A stretch of 64,000 nucleotides of DNA, taken from assembly GCA_018466975.1 (NCBI GenBank), contig CM031563.1, positions 744,001 to 808,000 of the forward strand. The letters run 5' to 3'. The notes beneath the pieces were generated by a model. It saw only the letters and a program-made list of their open reading frames with translations, was not told the DNA's origin and searched no databases. The position numbers and the translations under genes were made by a program. The stretch is from Sparassis latifolia (lineage: Eukaryota; Basidiomycota; Agaricomycetes; Polyporales; Sparassidaceae). The stretch's first letter is position 1. Every line of letters starts with the position of its first letter. Below, piece by piece: positions 22,781 through 32,413 of this stretch.

Positions 22781-22940
22781 TTTGTGTCTAAGCATGTTAA
22801 ACATTTCGTGTTCAAGCACATTAAGCATTTCATGTTCAAGCACATTAAATATTTTGTGTTCAAGCACATTAAGTATTTATCTTCAAGCATGCTAAGTGTT
22901 TGTGTTCAAGTACGCTAAGGATTTGTGTTCAAACACATTT
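22781..22940 (+). repeat. Diverged tandem repeat, about 24 bp period
   Basis: Six to seven units close to TTTGTGTTCAAGCACATTAA plus four bases follow one another from 22781 to 22940, with one 21 bp unit. Later units carry changes such as ACGCTAAGG and ACACATTT. The DNA is low in GC and lies just upstream of the ORF split by the copia element. Confidence 0.75.
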
Positions 22941-22981
22941 AAATCTTCGGACTGAAGTAGCGTAAGCCATTCACTTTAGCC

Positions 22982-23188
22982 ATGCTAGATTTCAATCCCT
23001 CATGGTTTTATTTGTCTGATGAACAGTATTTGTGTACACTTCAAAGGTTAAGTCTTCATACTCTGCAGTCTGCAGCTGTGTCATCTCACTGTTTAATATC
23101 TCACAAAGATCGTAATAAGTCTGAGATCTGCAGAAGACTTCTTGTTGACTTTCAATTGAGTTGTGCATCTGTTGCTATCATGTCCAAT
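22982..23188 (+). pseudogene. 5' part of an unknown ORF split by the copia insertion
   Basis: ATG 22982 opens 69 codons (MLDFNPSWFYLSDEQ...) ending exactly at the CCAAT target site. The frame resumes without loss after the second copy of CCAAT at 28308-28312 and runs to TGA 28568-28570. Without the element and one target copy, the ORF would be 154 codons. I do not recognise the product. Its AT-rich codons differ from the flanking cellular genes and resemble the Helitron fragment downstream, so it may itself belong to an older transposon. Confidence 0.6.
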
Positions 23189-23517
23189 TGTTGAAGTACA
23201 TACATTGCGACACGGGCAGAGTAGTACGGTATTTACGCCACCACGTTACTTACGTAATCATGTAGGTAGTACTGGCGGACGTTCGGACGATGCACCTCAG
23301 TCACTCGTTTGCTATCGCACGAGACTGAGGTGAATACTTTCTTTACCTACCTTTTATCTCCTTACTGACCTGTAGTAGCTGCGCTTGGTCCCGCTCTAGG
23401 TTAGTATTAATACAGTCACTCGTTTGCTATCGCACGAGACTGAGCTGCGCTTGGTCCCGCTCTAGATCCGTTAGACATCCTCTGGACGCCTTCCCCCCTC
23501 GCCGCGTACTCGCGATA
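23189..23517 (+). repeat. 5' LTR of the copia element
   Basis: Starts TGTTGAAG and ends CTCGCGATA. Inside, a 32 bp block beginning CAGTCACTCGTTTGC occurs twice (about 23298 and 23413) and GCTGCGCTTGGTCCCGCTC occurs twice (about 23378 and 23443), so each LTR holds a partial internal duplication of about 65 bp. Confidence 0.95.
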
Positions 23518-23532
23518 GGTTATGAGCCCCGG
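23518..23532 (+). other. Primer binding site for initiator tRNA-Met fragment
   Basis: GGTTATGAGCCCCGG directly follows the 5' LTR. Its complement contains GGCTCATAACC, the anticodon stem-loop of eukaryotic initiator tRNA-Met. Drosophila copia and relatives prime from such an internal tRNA half rather than from the tRNA 3' end, and the same mode is inferred here. Confidence 0.8.
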
Positions 23533-23635
23533 CTCCAACTGAATCTGACAGCATCGGAAATATCGAGAACTCAATCGCTCGTCATCACCTTCCTTTCCCA
23601 CAACCTGCTTCTCTCATTCACACCCCTGTCGAACC

Positions 23636-26600
23636 ATGTCTCTATACCCGCCGATATCTCAGGCCAGCTCCAAAGCTGAGTCGAAGCGCCTCGATGTCCC
23701 GTTCCTCGAAAGCAATGGCGGAAACTTCCAGATGTGGAAGTACCGCACGACTACCATCCTCCGGTTGCGTGGTCTCTATTCGCTCATCGATGGCACCGAA
23801 GCCGACCCCGGAACAGCGGATACTATGAAGAAGGTGGAGTGGGATGTCCGGAACAATGAGGCGCTCGCGCAGATCACGTTGACACTCAAGGACGAGCCGC
23901 TCAACGGTGTGATGTACTCGATGACAGCACAGGATGCTTGGGAGAAGTTGAACAGGCGTTACGAGGGCAGAGGCAAGCAAACCTTAGCCTATCTCATCAG
24001 CGACCTTTTCCGCAGCACACTTAGTGATGAGTCGCCGCTAGAGCCGCAGCTCAACACGATGCAGCAGAAGGCCCACATCCTCGAGACGCTCGGGCTAACG
24101 CTAGATGACACGCTCATCGCCATCACTATGGCTATCTCCCTTCCTCCATCCTATTTAACCCTTCGCACTATCCTCATGGTCTCTGACTCAAGACTCACAG
24201 TCGAGAAGGTCGTCAACGAGGTCCTTAGCGAGGAGAAGCGATGTGGCGAGATGACCACAGCATCTGCGCTCATTGCGAAGCATGCTGATACCAAGTCAAA
24301 GTCGAAGGGGAAGGACAAGGACAAGAAGAAGAAGGGCAAGTGCGCTTTCTGTGGCTACACTGGTCACACGAAGGATGAGTGTCGGAAGTTCAAGGCGAGC
24401 CAGGTGGAGGGCGCCACAGCGAAGGGCGACAAGAAAGCTGAGAAGGCTGCTGATGCAAAGGAATCTGCGAAGATCGCCAGTGTCGGTGAGGCTGACTCCG
24501 AGACGCTCCGCCTCTTCGTTGCTGAGGAGTTGGCATGTGGTGATGACCTCCACCGCTGGATTGTTGATTCAGGAGCTTCCTCCCACATGACATCTCACCA
24601 CGAGTGGTTCGTAAACTACCGTGCCCTCGCTACGCCCAAGCGTGTTTACCTCGGAGATGAGCGCTTTATCCTCGCCGTTGGTATCGGTCAGGTCACACTC
24701 CATGCAGCAGTCGACCATGGCTCAACGAACACTGGCATTGTGCAGGAAGTTCTCCATGTCCCAGATCTCAATGGCAACCTGCTCTCTGTCTCGCAGTTTG
24801 ACCGCAACAGCTACGATGTTAGGTTCGCTGATGGTACGTGTCGCATCAGCAATGCCCAGGGCCGACTTAGCGCCATTGGGTACATGCGGAGAAATCTCTA
24901 TGTTCTCGACGTGACCACGCAGCTCCCCGAGCGTACCTACATCCTGCAGGCAAAAGATCTCCCTCCCTCTTACGATGACTCCATGGATGATCCCCCACTC
25001 CACGCTTTTGTTGCTAAGGAGACAACATCCAGTGCGAGTGCTCAGGTCTGGCATCGCCGCCTTGGTCACATCTCCGTAGACTCCGTGCTGAAGATGGTGC
25101 GAAAGGGAATGGTCAAGGGCATGTCGATCGTCGGAGAAAAGGTGAGTAACGTCACCTGCAAGCCCTGTCTCCATGGCAAGCAGACACGCCAGCCAATCCC
25201 GAAGGAGTCGGATGTCGAGAATCCCCGCATTCTCCATCGCACCTACTCCGATGTCTGTGGTCCCATGCAGACTCAGACGCGGTCCGGCCACCGCTATTTC
25301 ATCACGTTCATCGACGGACACACACACCACCTTGTCGCCAACCTCATGAAGACGAAGGATGAAGCGCTTTCACACTTCAAAGCTTTTGTTGAACGAGCTG
25401 AGGTCGAGACCGGGCAGCGTGCCAATATCCTGCGGACTGATGGTGGCGGTGAGTACGAGTCGAAGGAATTCGAAGCGTACCTAAAGGAGAAGGGCATCCA
25501 CCACGAAAAGACGAATGCCTACACTCCACAGGAGAACGGCGTTTCCGAGCGGATGAACCGCACTATCGAGGAGATGGCCAGGAGCATGCTCAATGACGCT
25601 GGACTGCCGAACACATACTGGGGTGATGCTGTGTTACATGCAGTACACATCCTTAACTCTGTTCCAACCCGCACTCTCCCTGACAACCTCACACCACACG
25701 AGGCCTACTCCGGAAACAAGCCGAGCGTGGCGCACCTCCGCGTTTTCGGCTGCAAAGCCTATGTCCACGCTTCGAAGGAAAACGCCAGAAACTCGACTTA
25801 AACGTTCGAGTGCACGCACCTGGGGTTTGCCGCAAATCGCAAGGCCTACCGTCTGGTTCACAGAGCGACCGGCCGCATCGTCGAATCCCGCGACGTGTAT
25901 TTCGACGAAGGCACCGAAGTCGCACCCAGTCGCGTCACAATTGACATCACACCTACGCAGGAGGCGCCCGACGCGCAGCCGCAGCTGCCACCGTCTCCGC
26001 GCCCGCCAAGACCCACTGTTGAAGATGTCCCAGATGAAGATGAGGACACACCTGCACTCCTGGATGTGGACGACAGTGACGACGAGGATGACGATGACAA
26101 CGTGGATGAGGACAGCGACGACGACGTTCCACTGCCCGAAATTAGGCGCCGGCGTCACGCCGCGCGCGCCGCACAGCCACCACCACCTCCTCCCCCGGCT
26201 CCGGAACTGCGCCATTCAGGTCGAACGCGCACGGCACCGGTAGCGGCCGATGATGACCGCTATTTCGTGTCCTCCTACACACGGAAACCGAAGGGCCAGG
26301 ATGATGTGGGTGGAGTGGGCGCTGATGCCGCAGCGGCAGACTCGGAGAACGCAGAGGAAGTGGGCGATGCAGAGAATGCTCACAAAGCCACAAGCTGGGA
26401 TGAACCACAGACCTACGAGGAGGCGATGTCACGCCCCGATGCTGCGCGCTGGAAGGCTGCGTGCGCAGAGGAGCTACATGCATTTGTCAAAGCGGAGCTC
26501 TACGACGAAGTGGAGCGCCCACGGAATCGCAAGGTCATAGACTGCAAGTGGGTCTTCAAGATTAAGCGTGGACCGGACGGTGAAATCGAGAAGTACAAGG

Positions 26601-27893
26601 CTCGACTTGTTGCCAAGGGCTTTACACAGGTTGAGGGCCTCGACTTCAACGAAACCTTTGCACCCGTCGCAAAGTTCGCTTCTGTCCGAACACTACTTGC
26701 TCTTGCTGCCAAGCTCGACCTCGAGATCCACCAGATGGACGTCAAATCGGCATTCCTGAATGGTGATCTTGATGAGGAGATCTACATGAAGGTTCCCCCT
26801 GGCTTCCGCAGGTCCAACAGCCTCGTCTGGAAGCTGAACAAGGCCCTCTATGGTCTTAAGCAGGCTGGACGTGAGTGGTACAAGAAGATCCGTGCTGAGT
26901 TCGAGGCGCTTGGGTTCACCCGCTGCCACTCGGACCACAGCGTGTTCTACAAGAATGATGACGGTATTCTCCTCATTATCGCCATTTATGTCGATGACAT
27001 GCTCATTCTTTCTGACAACCTCACTGCTGTCACCACCCTCAAGGAAGATCTCAAGTCTCGCTTCGAGATGACCGACCTTGGCGAAGCACGGTGGCTCCTC
27101 GGCATGGAAATCACTCGTGATCGTCCTCGCCGTGTCCTCGAGCTCTCGCAACACCAGTATGTCGAGAAGTGTCTCGCACAACATGGTATGGCCGATTGCC
27201 GCCCGGTCAGCACACCTATGGCACAGAACCAGAAGCTCGTCAAGCTCTCGGAGGCGGAGATCGACCCGAAGCCTTACCAGAGCGCGCTTGGCTCTCTCAT
27301 GTATGCAATGATCGGGACTCGCCCCGACCTTGTGTTCACAGTGGGCGCGTTGAGCCAGCATGCTGCAACACCAGGCAAGGAGCACTGGATTGCTCTTATG
27401 CGAGTCTATCGCTACCTGCGTGGGACAGCAGACAAGAAGCTTGTCTATTGTGGCACTACCAAGGAGAAGGAACCCCTTCTCGGATACGTGGATGCAGATT
27501 GGGCAGCTTAACGCCAACGACCGTCGATCGGTCACAGGTTTTGTTTTCCTCATATCGGAAGGCGCTGTCAGCTGGTCTTCAAAGAGGCAGCACTCGACGG
27601 CGCAGTCCAGCACTGAAGCTGAGTATATGGCTGGAGCTCATGGTACAAAGGAAGCAGTCTGGCTTCGCGCTTTCCTCTCGGAGATTGGACAGGTTCAGAA
27701 GGGCCCTACTCCATTGCTCATCGACAATCAGTCCGCCATCGCGCTATCCAAAAATGCTGCTTTCCATGAACGCACCAAGCACATTGCCGTCCGCTACCAC
27801 TTCATCCGCGAAGTATGACTCGGCGAGATCGAACCTGAGTGCGTTCCTACCGGAAATCAGGTTGCTGATGTCTTGACGAAGGGCTTCTCGTGA
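23636..27893 (+). pseudogene. Copia Gag-Pol polyprotein gene with three lesions
   Basis: The frame from ATG 23636 runs 721 codons. It holds a Gag region, a CCHC zinc knuckle (CAFCGYTGHTKDEC), the protease WIVDSGASSHMTS, the integrase HHCC region (VWHRRLGHIS, then CKPCLHGKQ) and catalytic core pieces (FITFIDG, ILRTDGGGEY and the ENGVSERMNRT block with the last Glu). TAA at 25799-25801 stops it, but the same frame is open again to 27511 with the reverse transcriptase (CKWVFKIKRGPDGEIEKYKA, QMDVKSAFLNGDL, YGLKQAGREWY, IYVDDMLIL). A shift next to TAA 27509-27511 moves the RNase H part (STEAEYMA, LIDNQSAIALSKN) to another frame, which meets TGA at 27816-27818 before ADVLTKGF. Family: Pseudoviridae-type retrotransposon. 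Confidence 0.93.
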
Positions 27894-27978
27894 GAAGCAT
27901 GAGAAGTTTTCAGCGGGGATGGGCTTGGCTTAAGTATTTTCATTTATATACTCTATTCCCTGTCACTCTGAGTGGGCG

Positions 27979-28307
27979 TGTTGAAGTACATACATTGCGA
28001 CACGGGCAGAGTAGTACGGTATTTACGCCACCACGTTACTTACGTAATCACGTAGGTAGTACTGGCGGACGTTCGGACGATGCACCTCAGTCACTCGTTT
28101 GCTATCGCACGAGACTGAGGTGAATACTTTCTTTACCTACCTTTTATCTCCTTACTGACCTGTAGTAGCTGCGCTTGGTCCCGCTCTAGGTTAGTATTAA
28201 TACAGTCACTCGTTTGCTATCGCACGAGACTGAGCTGCGCTTGGTCCCGCTCTAGATCCGTTAGACATCCCCTGGACGCCTTCCCCCCTCGCCGCGTACT
28301 CGCGATA
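27979..28307 (+). repeat. 3' LTR of the copia element
   Basis: Same 329 bp length and ends as the 5' LTR with two visible substitutions. It is followed by CCAAT, the duplicated target site. A purine-rich GAGTGGG lies just before it and may serve as the plus-strand primer, though it is short. Confidence 0.95.
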
Positions 28308-28570
28308 CCAATAAAGATGTAGCAAAGTGTCTGCATGGTGATGATCAACTTCTCAAATCTCGATATGCTCTCAGGCTGCTCAGTGCTCTGTATATTAAAT
28401 TGTATGGTGAACCTGTAGCACTAGCAATACGTTCTGCAAACTCTCCACTTTTTGAGGAACATCCATTAATTGGATATGCCATACTGCCTGTAGAGTTATG
28501 TATAGAATTACCCTGGTTTGTCACTCCAGCTAGTGTTCTCATTTACCATTTGTCATCTGTGTTAATGTGA
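28308..28570 (+). pseudogene. 3' part of the unknown ORF split by the copia insertion
   Basis: Begins with the second target copy CCAAT and continues the frame of the 22982-23188 segment for 85 more codons to TGA. Readable residues include DVAKCLHGDDQLLKSRYALR, LSALYIKLYGEPVALAI and ELPWFVTPASVLIYHLSS. No family is recognised. The frame is free of stops on both sides of the insertion, which argues that it was under selection until the insertion or was still young. Confidence 0.6.
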
Positions 28571-28620
28571 ACACTTTATAACTATGGTATTATGTTTACA
28601 TCTGGAAAAAAGACAATACC

Positions 28621-29620
28621 TATATAGTTCTATGTAGCTCGCGTAGGCCCGAGAGGCCTGTAGCAATGTCCCTAATTATATAGCACTCTGTAGAAAGGCC
28701 GTTTCTACAGGAGAACTGGCTAGCATCGGCTAGTACTGTAGTCGTGTAGTCTCCGAGGCCCTGTAGGACACTGTAGCACCTGTAGGACGCGGTAGAAACT
28801 TATTTTTACCAGCACCAGGCCAGCATCGTCACCCGGTAGCAAATTACGCGTCGTGTTTGAAATTTGAGCTCCCATATATTTCTTGTGCATTCAGGGCAAG
28901 ACCAGAAATTCGGAAAATGCACTTTATTAAAAGTTTGACTACAGTCTATACATGTATCTATGCTACATCATACTACTGCATCAGCGTGCGTACAACGAGG
29001 ACAAACAGCCAGTGGGCCACATAAGCGGATCACAGCTCACCAATCAGTAAACGTGAAGGCTGTACATCGCAACTGTCCAGCATTGCAAGTCAGACTTTGT
29101 TTAGAAGAACATGGGTGCGAAAAACATACTATCACCCTCCTCCCTCCAGGTCCACATTGGTGGATGTGTAACTGGAGCAACAAGGACAAACACTGGCCAA
29201 GACTTTCAAGACAAGTGGGACAGTGAGTGTTCGGAGGGATGAAGCTTTGAAGAGGGGAGAGATGCTCAAGAGACAACAAACAGCGGCGGTTACAGGTGAT
29301 ATGAACCCTCCGAGCTCGTTTAGGGCCGGAAGATAATGACTTCAGGCTATCGAGCACGACCATCGAGAGTGCTCGGTATCCAGAGCATTCGAGTAGAAAT
29401 GCATGAACAAATTTTTTTTTTGCTGGTGGAGTAAGTCTTCGGTGCGCTGCCGACAGATCCATTAGATCCGGAATTTCTACAGAGTCCTATACAGCGATCA
29501 CTTTACTACGCGGTCCTACATAGTGATTGTGATCCTACGCAGTCCTACATTGGACTCCGTAGAAGGACCGTTCTACTGAGAGCTATGTAGAAGAGGCTGT
29601 CCTACAGTAAGAAAATACCT
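28621..29620. mobile_element. Inverted-repeat element with CTGTAG-rich ends
   Basis: Two regions rich in CTGTAGGAC/CTACAG motifs (28630-28800 and 29470-29610) are arranged in opposite orientation around about 650 bp. Each contains a similar hairpin: TGTAGAAAGGCCGTTTCTACA near 28690 with the other end GTAGAAGGACCGTTCTAC near 29561. Such clustered subterminal motifs are seen in several DNA transposon groups. Precise ends and a target duplication could not be fixed. The middle has minus-strand cysteine-rich translation (CPTCLESLGQC, HIHQCGPGG) interrupted by stops, which may be a decayed zinc-finger part. Confidence 0.5.
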
Positions 29621-29691
29621 TTTGCAGATGTACAAACCTTTGTTCCAGCTGCTATACAGCAATACAACATTGTACTACACCACAATATGGC

Positions 29692-30120
29692 TTAGTTAAT
29701 AATCTGTATCATGGTTATCTGCCTGAGCAATACAATGATATAACCTGGGTTGAAGAAATGGTTTGTGCAATCTACTGTAGCACTGCACATGTTACGAGAA
29801 TTTACCAGTCATCTGATCCTGCACAGCCAAAGGTGTTTCATGGAAACACATGTGCACATGATTTAAATGTTGTTTCTACAGCATCAGTGCTTCCAAGAAC
29901 ACCTGCCGATGTTGCTGGTATGCTTACAGTTGTTTTTATTGGTCCACATAAGTTTAAGCCTGAGTATGTAGGAAACATGTATCATGTGTGTAAGCATAAG
30001 ATTTGGAGCTTCTTACTATGGCTTAAGAATCATAACAAATTGTATAAACATATGGCTTTTGATCCATCTGCACTTGATATGTATCCTGAAGATAATGTGT
30101 TACCAGGTCTTAGTTTATGA
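29692..30120 (+). pseudogene. Helitron helicase-like protein fragment (DUF6570 region)
   Basis: An open stretch ending at TGA 30118-30120 encodes LVNNLYHGYLPEQYNDITWV, EEMVCAIYCSTAHVTRIYQS, FHGNTCAHDLNVVSTASVLP, RTPADVAGMLTVVFIGPHKF, and LLWLKNHNKLYKHMAF up to LDMYPEDNVLPGL. I recognise this as the conserved N-terminal block (DUF6570) of Helitron helicase-like proteins common in Agaricomycetes. The Rep nuclease and helicase domains are absent, so this is a remnant of perhaps a tenth of the full protein. It ends about 60 bp before the next foldback element. Confidence 0.75.
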
Positions 30121-30182
30121 ATTGTCAAACAGCATTCCCTTGAAACACACACATTTCCGTAGCTACTACTTTATGTACTTCT

Positions 30183-30592
30183 ACTGGATGCCTTCCCGTA
30201 GGATTTGGAGCACTTCTAAATCACAAAGCGGACTGCGAAACACCCCACTGTGTCGGAACAGCAGGATTTGTGAAACCGTAGCGTCACAACATGATGATGA
30301 TCAAACCAAGTTCTAGAGGGTCGGAGGACGAGCGGCAGCATGATGTAAGCAATATGCAGCACCAAATATAGGCAAAGATGGGCATTGCGAGTGGGCGGAG
30401 ACCGAAATCATCGTTTAGAGAGACGTTTAGAATCTGGAAGGGGGGGTCGACCCCCCCTTCCAGATATAAGGTTTAGAAAGAGCTCACTCTGCTCTCACGG
30501 TATGCGGAGATCAATTTGCCGACGTGCCGGCCTGATTTAGAGACGAAATTTAGTTTAGAACGTTTCTAAACGGCTACGGGAAGGCATCCAGT
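30183..30592. mobile_element. 410 bp foldback element with 19 bp terminal inverted repeats
   Basis: The ends ACTGGATGCCTTCCCGTAG (30183-30201) and its exact complement (30574-30592) are perfect over 19 bp. The interior has several GTTTAGA motifs in both orientations and a 34 bp perfect palindrome at 30432-30465. No coding capacity and no clear target duplication (flanks TTCT and TTTT). It looks like a MITE of unknown superfamily. Confidence 0.75.
30432..30465. repeat. Perfect 34 bp palindrome
   Basis: Both strands read identically from ATCTGGAA, through seven G, TCGA, seven C, to TTCCAGAT, with no central spacer. It is centred on a GTCGAC core and sits near the middle of the foldback element. 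Confidence 0.95.
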
Positions 30593-30835
30593 TTTTGAAC
30601 AACCACAGGCGAGACCATATGTTGCTTTAGCTTGCGGCGCACCTCATTAGCGCTGTTAATGCACAGGTGGGCGTTGTTCCCCTCAGGGCTGTAGCCATGC
30701 TCATACCAAAAACGCGTATCTCGTGTCGTGTGCTCTGCAGTACGATTCCGGTTATCCGATCACAAAATGATTCTTTGTGCGCCATAAAACCATGCAGACA
30801 GTCCTCTTGTCTGTTCATCATACCAGTGAGTTCCA

Positions 30836-32155
30836 ATGTCTTTCTACCTCTGCATCGACTGCGGCGGGTCCAAAACCGTGGCTGTCATCGCTGACACCAA
30901 CGGCAACATCGTCGCTCGCGTCCGCGGCGGTCCATCCAACTTTGCCTATCTCGGCCTCCAACCCTTCATCGCCGTCGTCCGCACCACCGTCGAGGATGCC
31001 CTCGCATCCCTCAAGACACACATCGATCTCCCCGAGGGATCCAGTCTGAAGCTTCCGCCTGCGACGTCACTCTTCGCCGCAGCCTGGCTGGGCGTCTCAG
31101 GCGTCGACTCCCCCTCCGCGATTGCGACCCTCACCCCACCCCTCACATCCCTCCTCGGCGTGCGCCCTCGCGTCGCCAACGACACCTCCCTTCTCGCTGC
31201 ACCGCTCAAACTCTACAGCGACGTCAGCAGCGCTGTCGGCTGCGTCGGCGGCACCGGCGGCATCGTTGTCAGCTTCCGCGAAACGGACGTGGGCGAGAAC
31301 AACGGGGACGGCGTCAACCTCGACGAGCTCGGCCGCGTCGGTGGCTGGGGCTGGATCCTCGGTGACGAGGGCGGCGGCTTCCACGTCGGGCGTGAGGCCA
31401 TCCGCCAGCTCCTTGCTGAGGCTGATCGCGCCTCCGTGCACGCACCACTTGGTGCGCCAGCTCCCCCCACGCCTGTTGCAACACAAGGGACGAAACCTCG
31501 CGGGCTCAAGGCCCGCATCCTCGAGCGCTTCGGCGTCAAGGACATCTTCGAAGTCCTCACCATCGTCCACCTCCCCGACCCCCTCCCGATCCCGGAGCAG
31601 CCCACGCCCCCGCTCTCCAGCACAACCCTCGCGTCTGTAGTCCCAGAGGAGGCGCACGCCGCACACGAAGCAAATACGAGCAACAACCCGCCCGCGACAT
31701 CTCTCCCACGCGAGAAGCGCCTCTCCGCGCTCGCGCCGCTCGTCTTCGCCGCGGCGTTCGAGGACCAGGACCCGCTCGCGCTCCGCGTACTCCGCATCGC
31801 GAGCGGCGCGCTCGCCGACCAAATTTGCGTGCTGCTGCGTCCAGAAGATGCGAACGCGGTGGCGCAGCCAGTGCACGGAGGCGAGGCTGGGTGGATGAGC
31901 ACTGGATGGATGGGCACGGGCGCGGCCGTCGCAGCCGACCCGGGTCCCGCGCCGGGCCCGCGCACCGTCCGTGCCTCAGAGAGCATCCTCTGCCTCGGCG
32001 GCTCGCTCGTCGGTCTCGCGAACTACCGCCAGCTCCTTCTGGATGAGCTCAGACGGCGGGGGTACGTGTTCCGCAGGGTGCAGGTCGTGGAGGACGCCGC
32101 TGCGGTGGGCGCGCAAGCGCTTGCGCAGGGTACGCGCGGGTATAGGCGGGATTGA
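30836..32155 (+). CDS. N-acetylglucosamine kinase-like protein (BadF/BcrA ATPase fold)
   Basis: One exon of 439 residues, intronless unlike nearly all its neighbours. It belongs to the ASKHA sugar-kinase/BadF-BadG group; eukaryotic members phosphorylate GlcNAc at C6 for entry into UDP-GlcNAc salvage or catabolism. Visible motifs are the phosphate-1 loop LCIDCGGSKTVAVIAD (residues 5-20), WLGVSGVDSP, the phosphate-2 region SAVGCVGGTGGIVVSF (about 131-146), GWGWILGDEGGGFHVGREAI (substrate loop) and a C-terminal adenosine motif ESILCLGGSLVGL. An insert of about 70 residues between the substrate loop and the last domain is Pro/Ala-rich and absent from compact homologues. It converges on the GT49 gene with a 258 bp gap. 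The enzyme class is firm; the exact sugar is inferred. Confidence 0.88.
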   Translation: MSFYLCIDCGGSKTVAVIADTNGNIVARVRGGPSNFAYLGLQPFIAVVRTTVEDALASLKTHIDLPEGSSLKLPPATSLFAAAWLGVSGVDSPSAIATLTPPLTSLLGVRPRVANDTSLLAAPLKLYSDVSSAVGCVGGTGGIVVSFRETDVGENNGDGVNLDELGRVGGWGWILGDEGGGFHVGREAIRQLLAEADRASVHAPLGAPAPPTPVATQGTKPRGLKARILERFGVKDIFEVLTIVHLPDPLPIPEQPTPPLSSTTLASVVPEEAHAAHEANTSNNPPATSLPREKRLSALAPLVFAAAFEDQDPLALRVLRIASGALADQICVLLRPEDANAVAQPVHGGEAGWMSTGWMGTGAAVAADPGPAPGPRTVRASESILCLGGSLVGLANYRQLLLDELRRRGYVFRRVQVVEDAAAVGAQALAQGTRGYRRD

Positions 32156-32413
32156 TTGGATTGAAGGGGATTCGGGGCAGTATCTAGCATCGATATGTAT
32201 TGTGCACAGCAGCCATTTACCCCGGCTATATACCCGCAGGCTTGCGCTTTCTCGTTCGTCAATTGATTATTGAGATTACTAGGAAAAACATGCAGGGGAA
32301 TACACATCGCTCTATCTACAAGCTCGATCGAAACATGGAGGAGCGTCACATACTTCAAGCTTCAAGGTTAAAGTTCAAGGGCCAAGACATGCAGGAACAA
32401 CAATAGAAAGTGA

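Larger units (their letters stand above)
23189..28307 (+). mobile_element. Full-length Ty1/copia LTR retrotransposon, pol interrupted
   Basis: A 5119 bp element bounded by two 329 bp long terminal repeats and flanked by CCAAT on both sides (23184-23188 and 28308-28312), the 5 bp target duplication expected of a copia integrase. The LTRs differ at only two sites that I can see (near 23260/28050 and 23482/28272), so insertion is recent. The internal order is Gag, protease, integrase, reverse transcriptase and RNase H, the copia order. The primer site abuts the 5' LTR. The coding frame carries a stop, a shift and a second stop, so this copy could only move with proteins supplied by another copy. 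Confidence 0.96.

Noticed and set aside
26693..27613. A 306-codon minus-strand frame under the copia reverse transcriptase
   Set aside because: Antisense shadow of conserved reverse transcriptase codons; no family resemblance of its own.
29037..29462. Cysteine-rich minus-strand ORF as a zinc-finger gene
   Set aside because: The Cys/His spacing does not fit a known finger well and stops interrupt it; kept only as a note in the inverted-repeat element.
30627..30894. Short ORFs before the NAGK-like gene as extra 5' exons
   Set aside because: The ATG at 30836 begins directly with the phosphate-binding strand at the normal distance; no splice support upstream.
31097..31876. Long minus-strand frames opposite the NAGK-like gene
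   Set aside because: GC-rich codon-third-position shadow of a single-exon gene; translation is Arg/Ala/Glu-rich noise.
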